64,000 nt of DNA, taken from positions 1 to 64,000 of the forward strand of contig JACCGJ010001889.1 of assembly GCA_013407085.1 (NCBI GenBank), given 5' to 3'. This DNA comes from Atriophallophorus winterbourni (taxonomy: Eukaryota; Platyhelminthes; Trematoda; Plagiorchiida; Microphallidae). The notes below the pieces were generated by a model that searched no databases, was not told the origin of the DNA, and saw only the letters and a list, made by a program, of their open reading frames with translations. How positions within the stretch are numbered: the first letter of the stretch is position 1; every line of letters begins with the position of its first letter. Positions 43,776 to 56,250 of the stretch are shown here, piece by piece. Both the position numbers and the translations under genes were made by a program.

Positions 43776-43975
43776 GTATGTATGTATGAAATCACAAGCC
43801 TGATCCAGGCAAAGTGCCGCACAGTCAAAGACAGCACGTGGGCTAAGATACTGTTAGGTTGCCCAGGCCCAGACAGATATGGAAAAGGAAAATAGCAATG
43901 CCAGTGAGATTCCAGCGTGTATTCGCATGCAGTGCACTACCGGTGGCAAATAAGTTTAGAACTGTAAGCACAGAC
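43776..43975 (+). repeat. SINE-like repeat (family 1), long copy
   Basis: Starts with the GTAT microsatellite and includes both core and distal segments (GTGAGATTCCAGCGTGT, then GTGCACTACCGG). It lies just before a CR1-like RT fragment. Confidence 0.75.
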
Positions 43976-44039
43976 ATCGATATATCTTACTACCTGAAGC
44001 ACAACGTGGTTTCAGAAACTGATCTTGCCTGGCAAACTT

Positions 44040-44770
44040 GCTTTCAGCAGAAGAAGCCTGGTCTGAGCTACTGGATATTGGCACTCAATAGACGTGCTTT
44101 ATATTTATTTTTTAAACGTATTTGATTGCATCAAACACGAGCTGCTCCTGTCAACACTCCTTAACTTTGGAGTATATTGGAAACTCCACTCGTGGGTAAA
44201 AGAACGGTTAATTTGCCGTAAGATGTACTCGCACGTCAACACTCAGCAATCAAAGTCAATTCAAGCGGCCTTTGATGTCCCACAAGGATTGATCCTCGGA
44301 CCACTCCTGTTTTTATATATAAACGACCTACTCCCTATAGTACAATCTCCCATTCTTATTTTCGCAAATGACGCGAAGATTTGACGCACTACACTACTGG
44401 CATGCAGAACCAGCATAGTGATCTCGACATGATTCATGCCTGGTTCCAAGATAACAAAATGCCACGGAATATCACAAATGCATCATATAATTGCTCAACA
44501 GCAAGTTAAATAACGAAAATTATATAGGTCGATCTGTTATTCAATCCGCCTCCATTCAAAAAAAAGATTTGTGCGCGATTATTCAGTCTGACTTACGAAA
44601 CTCAATGTAATATCATCTTGTTGCTAACAAAGTTGAAAGCAACTTGGGTCACCCCAGAAGAACCTTAGGTTCGCTTGACGCCAGTTTAATCTGCAAGTTG
44701 AGTTCAACCAACATCCGTCCTCGTATAGAATGTGCTATACTAGCATGAGATCCTTGGTTGAACAAAGATA
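44040..44770 (+). mobile_element. CR1-like LINE RT fragment (decayed)
   Basis: The plus strand encodes FDCIKHELLLSTLLNFGV, then the FDVPQGLILGPLLFLYINDL block (normally SGVPQGSVLGP) and IFANDAKI in place of the catalytic FADDAK. After further stops come SDLRNS and the later RPRIECAILA block (near 44730). The Asp to Asn change and stops show it is dead. Confidence 0.8.
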
Positions 44771-44953
44771 TTCCGCCGTTGAAAACTCCATAACACAGAG
44801 AGACAAAATCCGTAGTTGGGTTTTTTAACTATCCCTACGAAACTTGCCTCATAAGACTGAAATCGCATTCAACTCAATATAGACGACAATGATGAACACA
44901 ATCTTCTTAAACAAACAAAACATTCTTGTAGATATTAGTTACATCTCTCGTAA

Positions 44954-44993
44954 CACACGACGGGTTTCGTACTCCTTGCACTCATCAGGTAGG
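44954..44993 (-). ncRNA. Hammerhead ribozyme motif with intact core
   Basis: On the minus strand: CCTAC (44993-44989), CTGATGA (44988-44982), GTGC-AAGGA-GTAC (44981-44969; 4-bp stem II including one G-U pair), GAAA (44968-44965), C-CC-GTC (44964-44959), then GTGTG. Stem I pairs C-G, A-U and U-G before a mismatch. The cleavage triplet is GUC and helix III is minimal. All invariant core bases are present. Confidence 0.7.
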
Positions 44994-45247
44994 AACAGTA
45001 CAATCAAGATGCGCATGCGTTGAACAGTGGAGAAATGGTAATTCAAAGTAATTCAAGGTTTTAATGGTCCAAAAAGCAAATACATTACATTAACAGTACA
45101 CAAATTTTGAACTTGTAAGTCAATGTTGGATACGGCTGACATGACTAAGATTTTCGATTACATCAGCCCGCACACATGTTCACCGGATGTCACCCATGGA
45201 CTTGAACGAAAATTCTGTATTTGCATGCATTACCATCACACACACAC

Positions 45248-45288
45248 AAAGCGACCGGTTTCGTGATTTTGCACTCTACAGATGAGGA
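45248..45288 (-). ncRNA. Hammerhead-like motif, decayed, in the 3' flank of a CR1-like LINE
   Basis: The minus strand has CTGTAGA where CTGATGA is expected, then GTG-CAAAAT-CAC as stem II, GAAAC, CG and GTC. The 3' stem I side is replaced by a TG repeat. It lies just beyond the 3' UTR of the CR1-like copy at 45501-46729, in the same orientation. Confidence 0.55.
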
Positions 45289-45500
45289 CAGTAGAATCAA
45301 GATTCAAGATTTATGGTTAAAAAAGCAAAATGCTGTACAGTACCGTAGGATAAACGTATACAAAATTAAAAAAATCGTTACTTGTATGATCATATCCATG
45401 TTCTTCATAGGTGTAGCAAAATAATCCCCAATGGCGACACAGACTGAGGGAAAAGGATCTTTGGATGGACGGTAGTTCCGTGCGTTAAAAAATATGGACA

Positions 45501-46729
45501 TCAATAGGTAGGGGCCAACGCAGTAGCTCTCAACATAAAGATACGTAACCTTTGTTTAAAGATGTGCTCGTTCGCTGAGGTAACAATATCTGTCGGCAAG
45601 CTATTCCACAAGAAGCATACATGAACAGCGAAGAAGTGACGACGACAATTCAATAGTGAGTGTGGTATTTGAAGGGTCAATGGGTGGCTGCGTGTGGGGA
45701 CAACGGAACCAAACTTGAAGAGGTGTTTGAGAGGGTGGGTTTTCGCGTAGATGATTCGATATGTCAGAGTGAGGTCGTGTAGGATACGTCTGCGCTCGAG
45801 GGTGCACAGTCCAAGTCTGGTCAGTCGCTGCTCAAAGGGTAAATTATTCAATCCGGTAACCATTTTGGTTGCCTTGTGATAAATTCGTTCGAGGAGCGAG
45901 ATGTTTTTTTCCATCCATGGCGTCCAAGCTTGTACAGCGTAGTCAACGACAGGATGTATGTAAGTGTTTAGTAATTTCGCGAGTGAGTGTGGTGGGAAAC
46001 GTCCGAAAATGCGTTTCAGTAAACCTAGCAAGCTGCACGCACGCTTGTAGACGGCTTCGCACTGTAGGCTGTTCTTCAAAGTGCCAGACACCAAGATTCC
46101 GAGATCTTTTTGTGATGTACTCCATTCAAGCGGGTGGCTGCCAAGGTAAAGAGAAAGGGTTTTCCGACTTGCAACATTTTGCACTTTCGGAAATTAAATG
46201 GCAGTTTGTTTTGGATTGACCACTGGTGCAGCTTATTCAAATCTCGTTGCAGAACCTGACAGTCATCGATAGTGTTGACCTTCGTCAAGATTTTTACATC
46301 GTCTGCGAATAAAACAAGCTTACATGCTAGTAAGTTCGGTAGATCGTTTATAAATATGAGAAACAATATCGGACCGAGAACCGAACCCTGAGGGACTCCG
46401 CTCGTGGCTGCAATTGTTCGAGAAGTTTCATCATTTATTCTAACTTTTACTTTGCGTCCAGACAGGTAACTTGTGAACCATGTTAGTAAGTTTCCGATGA
46501 TGTCAACATTCTGCAGCTTCTGAAGCAGTAAGGAGTGATTCACTCTGTCGAATGCTTTAGATATATCTAAGTAACCGGCATCGACTGAACCCCCTTGGTC
46601 TAGTGCTTGCGTCCAGTCATTTAGAGACGTGAGCAAGTTAGACGGGCATGAATATGTTTTCCTAAATCCGTGTTGTGTGAAAGTAATTGGCTGATGGTTC
46701 TCGAGATGTTCAACAAATCGTTCACACAC
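45501..46729 (-). mobile_element. CR1-like LINE, RT and C-terminal domain (5'-truncated, one frameshift)
   Basis: Two overlapping minus-strand frames give a nearly complete RT: TQHGFRKTYSCPSNLLTSL, GYLDISKAFDRVNH, SGVPQGSVLGPILFLIFIND and catalytic LFADDVKIL in the first (46729-46180). After a frameshift in a run of A and C near 46175 the second continues with SQKDLGILVSGTL, HPVVDYAVQAWTPW, LTRLGLCTLERRR and FLWNSLPTDIV to a stop at 45501. The endonuclease is missing. A 3' UTR (45310-45500) and a hammerhead-like motif follow. Confidence 0.9.
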
Positions 46730-46810
46730 CAGAATCCATAAAACTTAGTACATACCTCACATGTTCAAACTTTTTTCAGCATTTACGAAGTTCGAAAAGC
46801 ATCTCCGAAG

Positions 46811-46850
46811 TACACGACCGGTTTCGTGACCCTTGCAACTTATAAGACAT
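46811..46850 (-). ncRNA. Hammerhead-like motif, decayed
   Basis: The minus strand has CTTATAA in place of CTGATGA, then GTTGCAAGGGTCAC, GAAAC, CG, GTC and GTGTAC. The catalytic box is broken, so it is a relic of the family at 44954 and 45248. Confidence 0.5.
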
Positions 46851-47414
46851 GTGTATCAGTGACCTGATATTCGAACCTCATTCGGAATTTGTGCTAAACA
46901 CGATTCTTTGCCAAGTCGAGGATAAATCATCATTTGCAACTTGAAAAATTAGCTTCATGTGGAGACTAAGCTGAGCTCCACATTGGGTGTAGTCAAGCAC
47001 CAGTGGCTGTTTTGCATATTTTCTAATACTCCATTATCAACGCGGTTGATATTTGGTTGAAGTAAGACGACTATTGCGATTTCTCACAGAGACATAATAG
47101 AGATTAATTCAAGGTTGAACGGTTACGTACGTTGAGAGCTGATTGTATTTTTGTTAGTGAGGTGCATGCTGACTTTACCGCATGCTGTAACATTTTTACA
47201 CATTTCAGGATATGATTTTTCTAATTTTCAATAATAAGACTCAATGAGTTTTAATAGAAAAAGGGTTTCATAGATGTATTTTTTTTTCAAGCATTTGGTA
47301 GTTGTGTTGGTTTCCAATGAATCAGAATTTATTTAAAAAATTTGGGAAAGGCATAAAGTTCTTTATATCTTAATTCAAACCTCGATCATATCAGAGATTA
47401 GCTTCAAGCAGTTT

Positions 47415-47455
47415 GCCCCAACCAATTTCTAGTTGCTTGCCGTCATCAAGTGAAG
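47415..47455 (-). ncRNA. Hammerhead-like motif, strongly decayed
   Basis: The minus strand reads TTGATGA, CGGCAAGCAACTA, GAAATTGG. It resembles the motif at 37706-37747 but the cleavage triplet region is lost. Confidence 0.4.
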
Positions 47456-47714
47456 TTTATATTTAACGAGCCCGGCAAACTAGCGTAGTTAGCCGTTTTA
47501 TTCAAACTAATTAGTCTGATAGTTTCCGTTTTATTCCCATCAGTGTTGAGCAGCTAATGTTCTTCAACTCTGATTGAAACCGAAACTGGAGGCTAGTCCA
47601 GCTAAGCAGGCCTTAAATAAGTCTAGCGCATAGCGTAGTGACTGCGACTTCTCAGTCGTCCATGGAACATATCGGTGCTAGCTCAAATTTACAATGGTGA
47701 ATTGTATCTTCTAA

Positions 47715-48190
47715 TTGTTACGAAAAGACCACGAAGCACTTCATACGAGGTCCTTACGAAACTGCCTACCATTTAACATCCAAAAATTTAACATGTTTAA
47801 CGTTGGTAAATCATTCGAATTCACATACTCTCTGAGATGTCAGCAACTTTCATGGGTTACGAAATGGAAAGAACTTGTTTTGAATCTTGAATCCTAGATG
47901 CGTGGATTAGCGGTAACTTGAAGTCTTCACGACAGTGTTCCGTGGTATACAAAAAGCCCTGCCAAACCTTGGCACTGTTCAGACGGATCTTCAGTAGTTT
48001 CACAAAGCAGGTACTCCCACGGCCAAGAATAGAGTACACTGTTCAAGCATGGTCCCCGTGGTTACAAAAGAACATGGCCTTGCTGCAACGCATATACTAC
48101 CGCGCTCTAAAACTGACCATATGGGTACCCACAAACCGCGACAAATTTTGTAACCCATCAGGCAGATACACAACAACCAGTTTGATGAGG
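47715..48190 (+). mobile_element. CR1-like LINE ORF2 fragment (decayed)
   Basis: The plus strand encodes NCLPFNIQKFNMFNVGKSFE, then in another frame VYKKPCQTLALFRRIFSSF and RIEYTVQAWSPWLQKNMALL followed by an IYYRALKLTI block. These are the post-catalytic segments of a CR1-type RT. Part of it recurs inverted at 48765-48875. Confidence 0.75.
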
Positions 48191-48764
48191 ATTTAAACAA
48201 AATCGTACTTATTTTCAGAAGTTTGTTCCGATTCGATGGGTATATGACAAACCATGCGGTATGTGACTGTCTCAATTGATTTTTGCGAGATTTTGTAATT
48301 TTACTCCATATACATGTCATCTTATGCTATTTATGCCATAAAACTTTCTGAGCTAAATTACAATTTAGAACGAACGGCTGTCTATTGAACGCCGCGTACA
48401 TAAATTTGATCGTTACCTAAACTAGTGAGTCAGTTTCGCTTCTAGAAATGTGCTACTAGTTCAGTCGGTCTCTCCATTCTTTTCCTCCTTAACGTATGAG
48501 AACCTGTTTACTTAGTGTATTGGAGGGAATTCGGTGCAAGTAGTTGGATAACTGGCGGCGGATTGAAAGCAAACATTGCATGATTTAGTTGTTCTAGGAA
48601 ATCGTAAAATATTTGATATTTCTTTCACCATAATCAATTTGCGTTTGTCCCATGACCCAGTTGATGATTGACTTGGGCCAAACGGTGTTTAATAACTTTC
48701 TAACATTATGAAAGCCTATGCACAAACTTGCTTACTATAAAATGTTTTAAATCCGAGTGTGAAT

Positions 48765-48875
48765 TCGAATGATTTACCAACGTTTTAAATTTTTGGATGT
48801 TAAATCGTAGGCAGTTTCGTAAGGACCACGTATGAAGTGCTTCGAGATCTTTTCTTAACTATATAATTCTGGATG
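48765..48875 (-). repeat. Inverted copy of part of the CR1-like fragment at 47715
   Basis: The reverse complement closely matches 47716-47840 (shared block around CATTTAACATCCAAAAATTT, differing slightly). The two form an inverted repeat with a spacer of about 0.9 kb. Confidence 0.7.
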
Positions 48876-50340
48876 ATTTTAATGTTGAAATTTATGGAGG
48901 CGTGGAGCCTCGAGCATGTCGTTTCAGAGGTCGTAGTGAATATCTTAAATTTTTCTTACCACTCAGGTTAAAACTTGTTATTGGCATCCTGCACAGTGGT
49001 TGATAACCTCGTCGTTGATCCAATTCGTGGTATCTAACCAGAACACAAGGGACTATGGGTTATGAAAACTTAGTATTGACAAAAATCAATATTAGGCTGG
49101 CGATGTTGGCAATAAGAACAGTTCCAGAAGTGTCGTTTTGAAAATCAGCTCGACAGACTATCACAGTAAAAACTCATGTTCAAGTAACGCCGATATAGTT
49201 ATTAGAAGTGATGTATTACAAGTATACAACAGACAGCTGGTCATCAAACCAGCATGAGTTACGCTAGACTTGCAAGGGAAACACTGCAGCCAAATGTTCT
49301 CAATTTATCATCAGAATTTAGCAGTCAGTTTAGTTTTCGCTATTTAATACCAGCAACTAAATGGGTTAGGAAGATTTCTTCCTTCAAAATTGCAGTAAAA
49401 CCTGAGGTCAAATCAGATGTCCCTATAATGCACACGTGATCGCAAAATTTTCACGTGATTTTTATGCAAGTCACATGACCATCGGCCATAATGTCAAGGT
49501 CATCAAATTAATTTTCCTAGCTAACACCACGTGAGTGCGTGCGGCATAGAAAATAATTTTCCCGAACACTTGTGAACCGAACTCTTTGCAATATCCATAA
49601 ATAAATTCTCACAAGAATGCACATGTTCTCTTCTCTCAAAAGCGAAACAATTGAGTAGTAGAACTATGAAATTGAAAGAACAATCTAAGCTGTGATGCAT
49701 CAGTCCAACAGACGTTTTTGCCAGCGTGGGTGGTGACCAATCAAGCAACAGAAAGACTTACATCTAGCAATAAACTGTTGCCAGTTTTAACATAAGCGGT
49801 TGACGACCATTACCTGATCATGTTTTCCCTCTGCATCCTTGAAGGCGCATTTCACTATGAAAGACACGTGTAGGCAAAGTAGATGGATTCATGAAATGTT
49901 GAGAAGTGCAAGGGCCATCATAACTTCCTTTTTAATATATTTGCCGAAGATTTGACTATGTTAGGATGAGGGGCTCTTCAAAAGCTTGAGTTTATAGGTT
50001 GCCATTCAAGTTCCCTGTTCAAACTGCGTCCTTTCCACTCTGACACGAGTGAATTCAAGTCCCACTATATAACATAAACACTTATAGCTTTTTGAAATGG
50101 CTACAACAAAGTACGATTCTTGTCCCACCTTTTCCTCATTTTCTCAGCTCTGTTTAGAAGCACGAATTGGGCACCAAACAATTATTTACCTAGCACGTAA
50201 TTTGATTGAAATCCTTCACATAAAAACCACGGTGTGATGTCCAAGTCCGTACATGCTAGTTTGTTGACGATGCAGGCCATCAATGCTCCTCCAAGAACAC
50301 CCCACATAGCTAATGGACTACTTTCGTTCGCGTCGCCATT
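48876..50340. other. Intergenic, nothing recognised
   Basis: Two small ORFs (49254-49439 plus, 49521-49748 minus) show no domain. No RNA gene or repeat was recognised. Confidence 0.35.
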
Positions 50341-50349
50341 CAAAGAGAT

Positions 50350-50760
50350 TTGTGTTTACATACGATGAACAAGATAAACCTTTGCGCTTTTATGTTTCCT
50401 CCCATAATTACAGTTGAAAATTGTCAACTTGGGCCAGTAGATCATTTCACGTATCTTGGATCAAATATTGCGGACAATTTCTCGCTAGGTCTGAAGATTG
50501 TTAAGAGAATTGAAACAGCAACCGTCATCCTATCCCGTGTGAACTCCAGTGTCTGTGGAATCCGCAAGTTGAGTGTGAAGACAAGAATGATTGTATACAG
50601 CACGTGCATACGAGAAGCTTTGCTGCACGGTGGTGAAACCTGGACGATTCACGCAAGACACGAACCGAGGCTGAATGCTTTCCATTTAAACAGCATGTCG
50701 CATTTTAAACATATCGTAGATGGATGGGAAAGTGCAGTCTAAAGCTAGCTACTGAGCCTG
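50350..50760 (+). mobile_element. RTE-like LINE, RT C-terminal fragment
   Basis: A single frame of 130 codons encodes VDHFTYLGSNIADN, then LSVKTRMIVYSTCIREALLH and GGETWTIHARHEPRLNAFHL, which are the conserved post-RT blocks of RTE-type ORF2. No catalytic part is present. Confidence 0.8.
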
Positions 50761-51529
50761 TTAACTTTGATGCTGCATCGTCGACTTCCCTGGCTAGGTG
50801 GTCTATAAAGTAGAAAATGCCCGTATCGTAAAATTGTCCCTATTGGGACGTTAATCACATGTTGGATCATTGTTTTTTGAAAAGTATTGGAAAATGTCTG
50901 AGAACGAGTGATTAGTAATTGTCATGAAAATGCAATTTAAAAGCAATCCGTAATACAAGTTTTTCATTTGTAAACTTAAAAAATTAACAATACAACAAAT
51001 TGTAAAGTTACGCTATGCAAAGAACGGTGACAACTATGCAGGTCGTTACACGGTTGGTATACCGCGTACAGTTTAAAATTGTTCTAAAATTATTTTGAAT
51101 TTCAATCTTCATTCCATTTCATTTCGTATACTGACTAACGCTCCCTAAAATTGACGAGGAATTTCTCGAGATAAATTTCGATGTGAATAACTTCGCTCGA
51201 AAAGCCAGTACAAAGGCGTTTATAAAAGTGACAAAAGCAACGGACATTGACCAGATGGGTCGACGTGACCGCTCTCTCTCTCTGGCGACGTAGTGGGAAG
51301 TTTTATCTTCAATTAGAGGAGCAGCACGCATTGCTTTCGGTGGTTGAACGTAGATCATACCGACAGCGTCTAAATGCCGCCGAACAATTGAGTATTGCTT
51401 ATTGCTATAGGAGACTGTTCCTCCCGAATCAGACTGTTTAGTCTGTGAAAGGGTGGACCGAGATTATAATGCGCGTGCGAGCACTTTCAGGAGTTAGTCA
51501 AAAGAGCAGTTTCTTCAAACCCACGAGAG

Positions 51530-53025
51530 ATATTGCCAGCTGAAAGCGATCTGCCAATCAGGTGCTGTGCACCCACGAAGGAAGAGATCCGCAGCGCCAT
51601 TAAACAATTGAAGAATGGCAAGGCTACATGACCTGACAGCATCCCGGCAGAAGCGCTTAAGGCGGACATCGAGACCAATGTGGAGCTTCTCCAACCACTC
51701 TTCTGCAAGATATGGGAAGAAGAGGTCCTACGTGAGTGGAAAGAAGGTTACTTCATCACATTCCCAAGAAAGGCGACCTCAGTTCCCGCTCCAACTACCG
51801 AGGGATAACGCTGCTGTCCAATCCATCTTGCTGAATAGAATGAAAGATGCTGTTGAACCACATCTTCGTGACCAACAAGCAGGCTTCCGAAAGAAGAGAT
51901 CGTGCACGGACCAGAGCACAACCATGTGCAGCATTCTAGAAACGTCCCTGGAGTGGAACTCGTCTCTCTACGTCAACTTCAGCGACTATAAGAGTTTGAC
52001 AGCCTGACACTCTGGAGACTACTGAGACACTATGGAGTACCAGAAAAAATCACCAACACAATCAGGAAGTCATATGAAAGGATGACCTTCAGAATAGTGC
52101 ATGGCAGACAACTGACTGACACCTTCGAAGTGAGTCAAGGCTTCTTACTCTCTGTGTTTCTGCTGGTGATAGACTTGATCATAAAAATATCGACAAACCA
52201 GAAGCGGAACGGCATCCAATGGGCACTTTGGAAGCAGTTGGAAGACTTTGAGGACGATCTGGTACTTCTCTCCCACACCCAACAACAGATGCAAGAAACG
52301 ACTAGCGTCGCTGCGGTTAACTCAGCTAGACTGGACAAAAAGATAAACAGAGGGAAGAGCAAGGTGTTCAAGACCAATGCATCCAACACGACACCCATCA
52401 CAGTACAAGGCTAGGAGCTGGAAGAAGTGGACAGTTGCGTCTATCTAGGCAGCATCTTGGACAAGTTTGGAGGGACAAATGCAGACGTCAGAACCCGCAT
52501 CGGTAAAGCGAGTAGCCTTCCTGGAGATCCAGTAAGATCAGCATTACCGTCAAGACCAGGCTCTTCAACACATAATTAAAGCCAATACTACTACACGGAG
52601 CAGAAGCTTGGAGAACCACAATCACCATCATGAAGAAAATACAGCACTTCATCAACATCTACCTCAGGAATATCCTAAAGATCCGCTGGCCCGACAAGAT
52701 CAGCAATGAAGAATTGTGACAACGAACGAAACAGCAGCCTGTTGACAAAGACATCCTTCAGAGGCGCTGGTGATGGATTGGCCACACCCTCCGCAAACCT
52801 GCATCAAACATCACCAGAAAATCCTCACCTGGAACTTCAAAAGGAAAAGAAAGAGAGGGCGGCCTAGAAATACCTGGCGCCGAGACCTGGATGCAGACGC
52901 CAAGCAGATGGGCAAGACGCGGGAAAAGCTGGAGAGACTCTTCCAGAATTGTGATGACTGGCGAAAGCTGGTTGGTAGCCTATGTTCCAGACAGGACCAA
53001 AGGCGGAAGTAAGTACCGCAATAAA
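51530..53025 (+). mobile_element. RTE-like LINE (SR2-type), RT through C-terminus, decayed
   Basis: Across frames the plus strand gives PTKEEIRSAIKQLKNGKAT, a stop, PDSIPAEALKADIE, KIWEEEVLREWKEGYF, RDQQAGFRKKRSCTDQ, RIVHGRQLTDTFEV, a decayed catalytic region FEDDLVLLS (where LDFADDLALLS is usual), VDSCVYLGSILD, and the C-terminal KRKRGRPRNTWRRDLDAD to a stop at about 53010. Order and motifs are those of RTE elements described from schistosomes. Many frameshifts are present. Confidence 0.85.
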
Positions 53026-54364
53026 GGTCTACGCACACGACAGCTCGAATAAGACTCTAGCGCGGAGCGTATTGCTTGCTAATCTACTCTTCATCCGTAT
53101 CTGATTCACGCGTTACGGCCTCAGCACATTTTATCGACCCAACTAGCGGCAACGGATCAGTACCACCGCATTGCTGAACAATTACCAATCGCCTTATAGT
53201 ATGTTTGTCTTTAGCAGCGCCAACATATGGATGATTAATAGTGATAGCAAGAGGTAACAAAACGAAAAGGTGATATTATCAATGTCTACCGGATCTAGCT
53301 TGTAGTTGGAAGTTAGGCATCATGCACACGAGTGCATACACAAGAAAACCCGGCACCGATAACATTAAGTCTAGTCGAAAAATGTTAGTGAAACGTATGT
53401 GAGATTCATTGAAAGTATTCGAAATAAATAAAACAAGCATCTTGGTCAATGCACGTCGAAATGAACTAAGAAAATAAAAACAAAAAAGTCAGTTCAAGAA
53501 AAAAATGAAGTGAACACAAAGACAGGCCAACATGCTCATGGCGCCAAAAAACAGAATGATAGACAGCTGCAATAAAATTACGGGAAACTAAGATCCCTGT
53601 TTCAATCCGCACTGAAATGAAGTGTCGTGGAAGCGCGCATTTGGACAAGCGTGATTCGAAGATGTAAAAAGCACGTGGGTTCGAGGCCGAAAACGGCCAA
53701 CTTTTACAGAAAGACATGACGAGTCAGAGTGGGAACAGCGCGACAAATTCTTCCGGAGAAAGAAAGCGGATCCGAGGTTCCGATTCTGGGTTATGGCAAG
53801 GATGACCGAAAAGCTTGAAAAGAATTTTAGAAAAGTCAGTTAATAAATTCAACAAAGTATAATTTGTAAAAAGCGGGAAAAACCGATGCTTAGAAACAAG
53901 TTGATTTTAGCGCTGAACCTTCGTCAGATCATTCTATTGACCTATGCACGTCTCTAGCGGGAACCAAAAATATTTATCGGTAAACTGAGACAAGCAAGAC
54001 TACGGTTAGCCTTCACATGTATTATTATATATTTAAGGTTAAGAGGTGTTTGCTGAAGGTCATTATGAGTATACAGGCAAAAATGTACTGACAGAAAGTA
54101 CGAATAACTGGAAGAAGGTAGTTCCGAAATACTTGTGATAAATAGGGCCAAACATTATCAAACATTGAGGCGCAGTTTACTCAAAATTCATTCAGACCAC
54201 GAGATTTTACCACCTAACAGTGACACGTACACCCATAAAGCTGTAAGCTCTCGATCCCGAATTAGCTAGACACCAGGCTCAGTTGCACAAAACGTTGTTT
54301 CGAATTACCAAATCGTTCACAAAAATGTTGGCCGTTTAAATCCCGTACTTTTTGAAAATTGCAA
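53026..54364. other. Intergenic, nothing recognised
   Basis: No gene or repeat family was recognised. On the minus strand near 53920-53935 a CTGACGAAGG string occurs, which is a common start of decayed Penelope-type hammerheads, but no GAAA box follows at the right place. Confidence 0.35.
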
Positions 54365-56250
54365 GTTCAAGGTAATTGAAGGTTTTTAATGGTCTAAAAA
54401 GCAATCAGCTTAACATAGAATGGTAAAAATTAAAAAAATGTATGTGTTTACAAACAAGATAAGCAGTTAGATTAAACAGTATATAAGTATTCCGGAAACG
54501 AATAATTCAATAAAAATTCGTCTAATTTTGTTTTATAGTCATGCAAGCTAGTGGATTGACCAACGATAGAAGGTAAATTGTTCCAAGTATAACAGACACA
54601 GACAGAGTAAAAATATCTTCTACAGTTCAGGCGGGAATGGGGTACCACCAGCATATATTCTTATATCACTTCGCGTGAATAAATACTGTAGGGGATGGTT
54701 TGGGGCATGAAAACTTTTGTAACGTAGGATAAGGTCTCCTCTGATTCATCGACAGGGAAAGTCGAACAGATTCAGGTGAGCTATCTTTTCTTTATTAAGC
54801 TCGTTTCGGGTGCTGAGAACTAGTTTCGTTGAGCGGTGATATATTCGCTGCATAAGTTCTACATCCTTCTTGGGACACGGAGACCATGACTGCACACCGT
54901 ATTCCATGACTGGTCTCAAGTATGTATTCATGATCCTTGGGAATATCTTGGGTGAAAATTTCCCAAATACCCGTTTGAGTAGATTGAGGACACGTGTTGT
55001 CTTTGTAAAGCCAGTGTTAGTTTGAAGTGAGATTTTATATCTGGAGCATATCCAGAGACCAAAATATTAGAAGAAGAAATTGGCTTTATTCATATAAACG
55101 AATTTTCAGCAGTTACAATAATTTCACCAAAAAGTTTTAAAAAAATTGACGAACAGGTGCCGACATCAAGTTACAATTTGTCAACTGAACGACGTTCCTT
55201 GTCCGCCTTGATTGATAATTTCCAAATATGATCCAGTTTATTAGCAAATGCCGTAACCAAAAGTTTTGGGACAAAAGTTTCACAACAATTCCCGACATCT
55301 CGTGATTCGATCAAAATTGGCATCAGTTGATACGAACAAAATGATGCACTTGGCCAACAGATAGCGCTAACATGTAACCGAAAAAGCGGGAAAATGTGTG
55401 GAGAAATTAATTTTATGCTTGCTTGCTTGTCAGAACGAGATCCAAGAGTGAAGCTAATTCAGTTTCGCGGTATCGGGCATTACATGCAATGTGGTTATAA
55501 AGAGGAATATAGCCCAACAACTCACTGAATGCGCGTTCGAGGGAGTGTTCTGGGTGAATGGTAATGCTTTGCAGATTCGGTAAATTGAAGTCACCCATAA
55601 TAATAAAAAATCCACAAGTGAATATGGAAGTAACCATGCGAATTCTGTCGAGTAGGTCCATATTGTAAGATTCCTGTGCAGATGGTGGGCGATATACAAC
55701 AAAAAAAGTCTTTGTCCTTAGCTAATCGGTGTGAGCACCAGTGTCTTCCGTAGCACGATACCTGGATCCGTAATCTCACGACACAGAAGGTTTTGTTTAT
55801 AGTACAATGCTACTCACCCTCCTCTCGTTTCACGGTCATGGCGAATAAGTGACATATCGGATAATTCTAGTTCACTATTTGCTTAGTAAATCTGTAACAT
55901 GTTTCCATTACGGCGATCATTTTGAGTTCTTTTTATTGCTGTAATACAGTGATCTATAGTGTCGGATGCATTATTTTCTGGCAAATCAGCTACTGGTTGA
56001 CTTGGTGATGTTTCTATTGGACGCTATGTTGCATCTATCTGTCCTATATCAAGTTTCCACTCACTTATTCTAATTTCTCGTTGTATTAGTCTGCGGAGAT
56101 TTTCCCAATGAGTTGTGACCGTGTCCAACATATCTATACGTAAGAACGTTATTTTAGGGGATTAGGACAGACAACCTTATAATTCGTACAGTTGGGGATG
56201 CAGAACATGTCCACCACAGTTACATTGTGCAAGCACTGATAAATCTCCAC
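54365..56250 (-). mobile_element. CR1-like LINE with internal deletion: ORF1 end, endonuclease, RT C-terminus, 3' UTR
   Basis: On the minus strand from about 56250: a CNCGG-containing ORF1-like stretch, endonuclease start RHDRETRGG and VALYYKQNLLCREITDPG (about 55840-55750), endonuclease core IIMGDFNLPNL and LLDLVLTSKQA (55661-55413). The catalytic RT is missing. Unrelated sequence fills about 55080-55410, then the RT tail resumes with VLNLLKRVFGKFSPKIF, RPVMEYGVQSWSPCPKKDVE (54931-54746) and CYTWNNLPSIVG (54654-54472). A 3' UTR similar to that at 45050-45110 follows. Confidence 0.8.

Noticed and set aside
53890..53950. Another minus-strand CTGACGAAGG string
   Set aside because: No GAAA box or cleavage triplet follows at the correct spacing.
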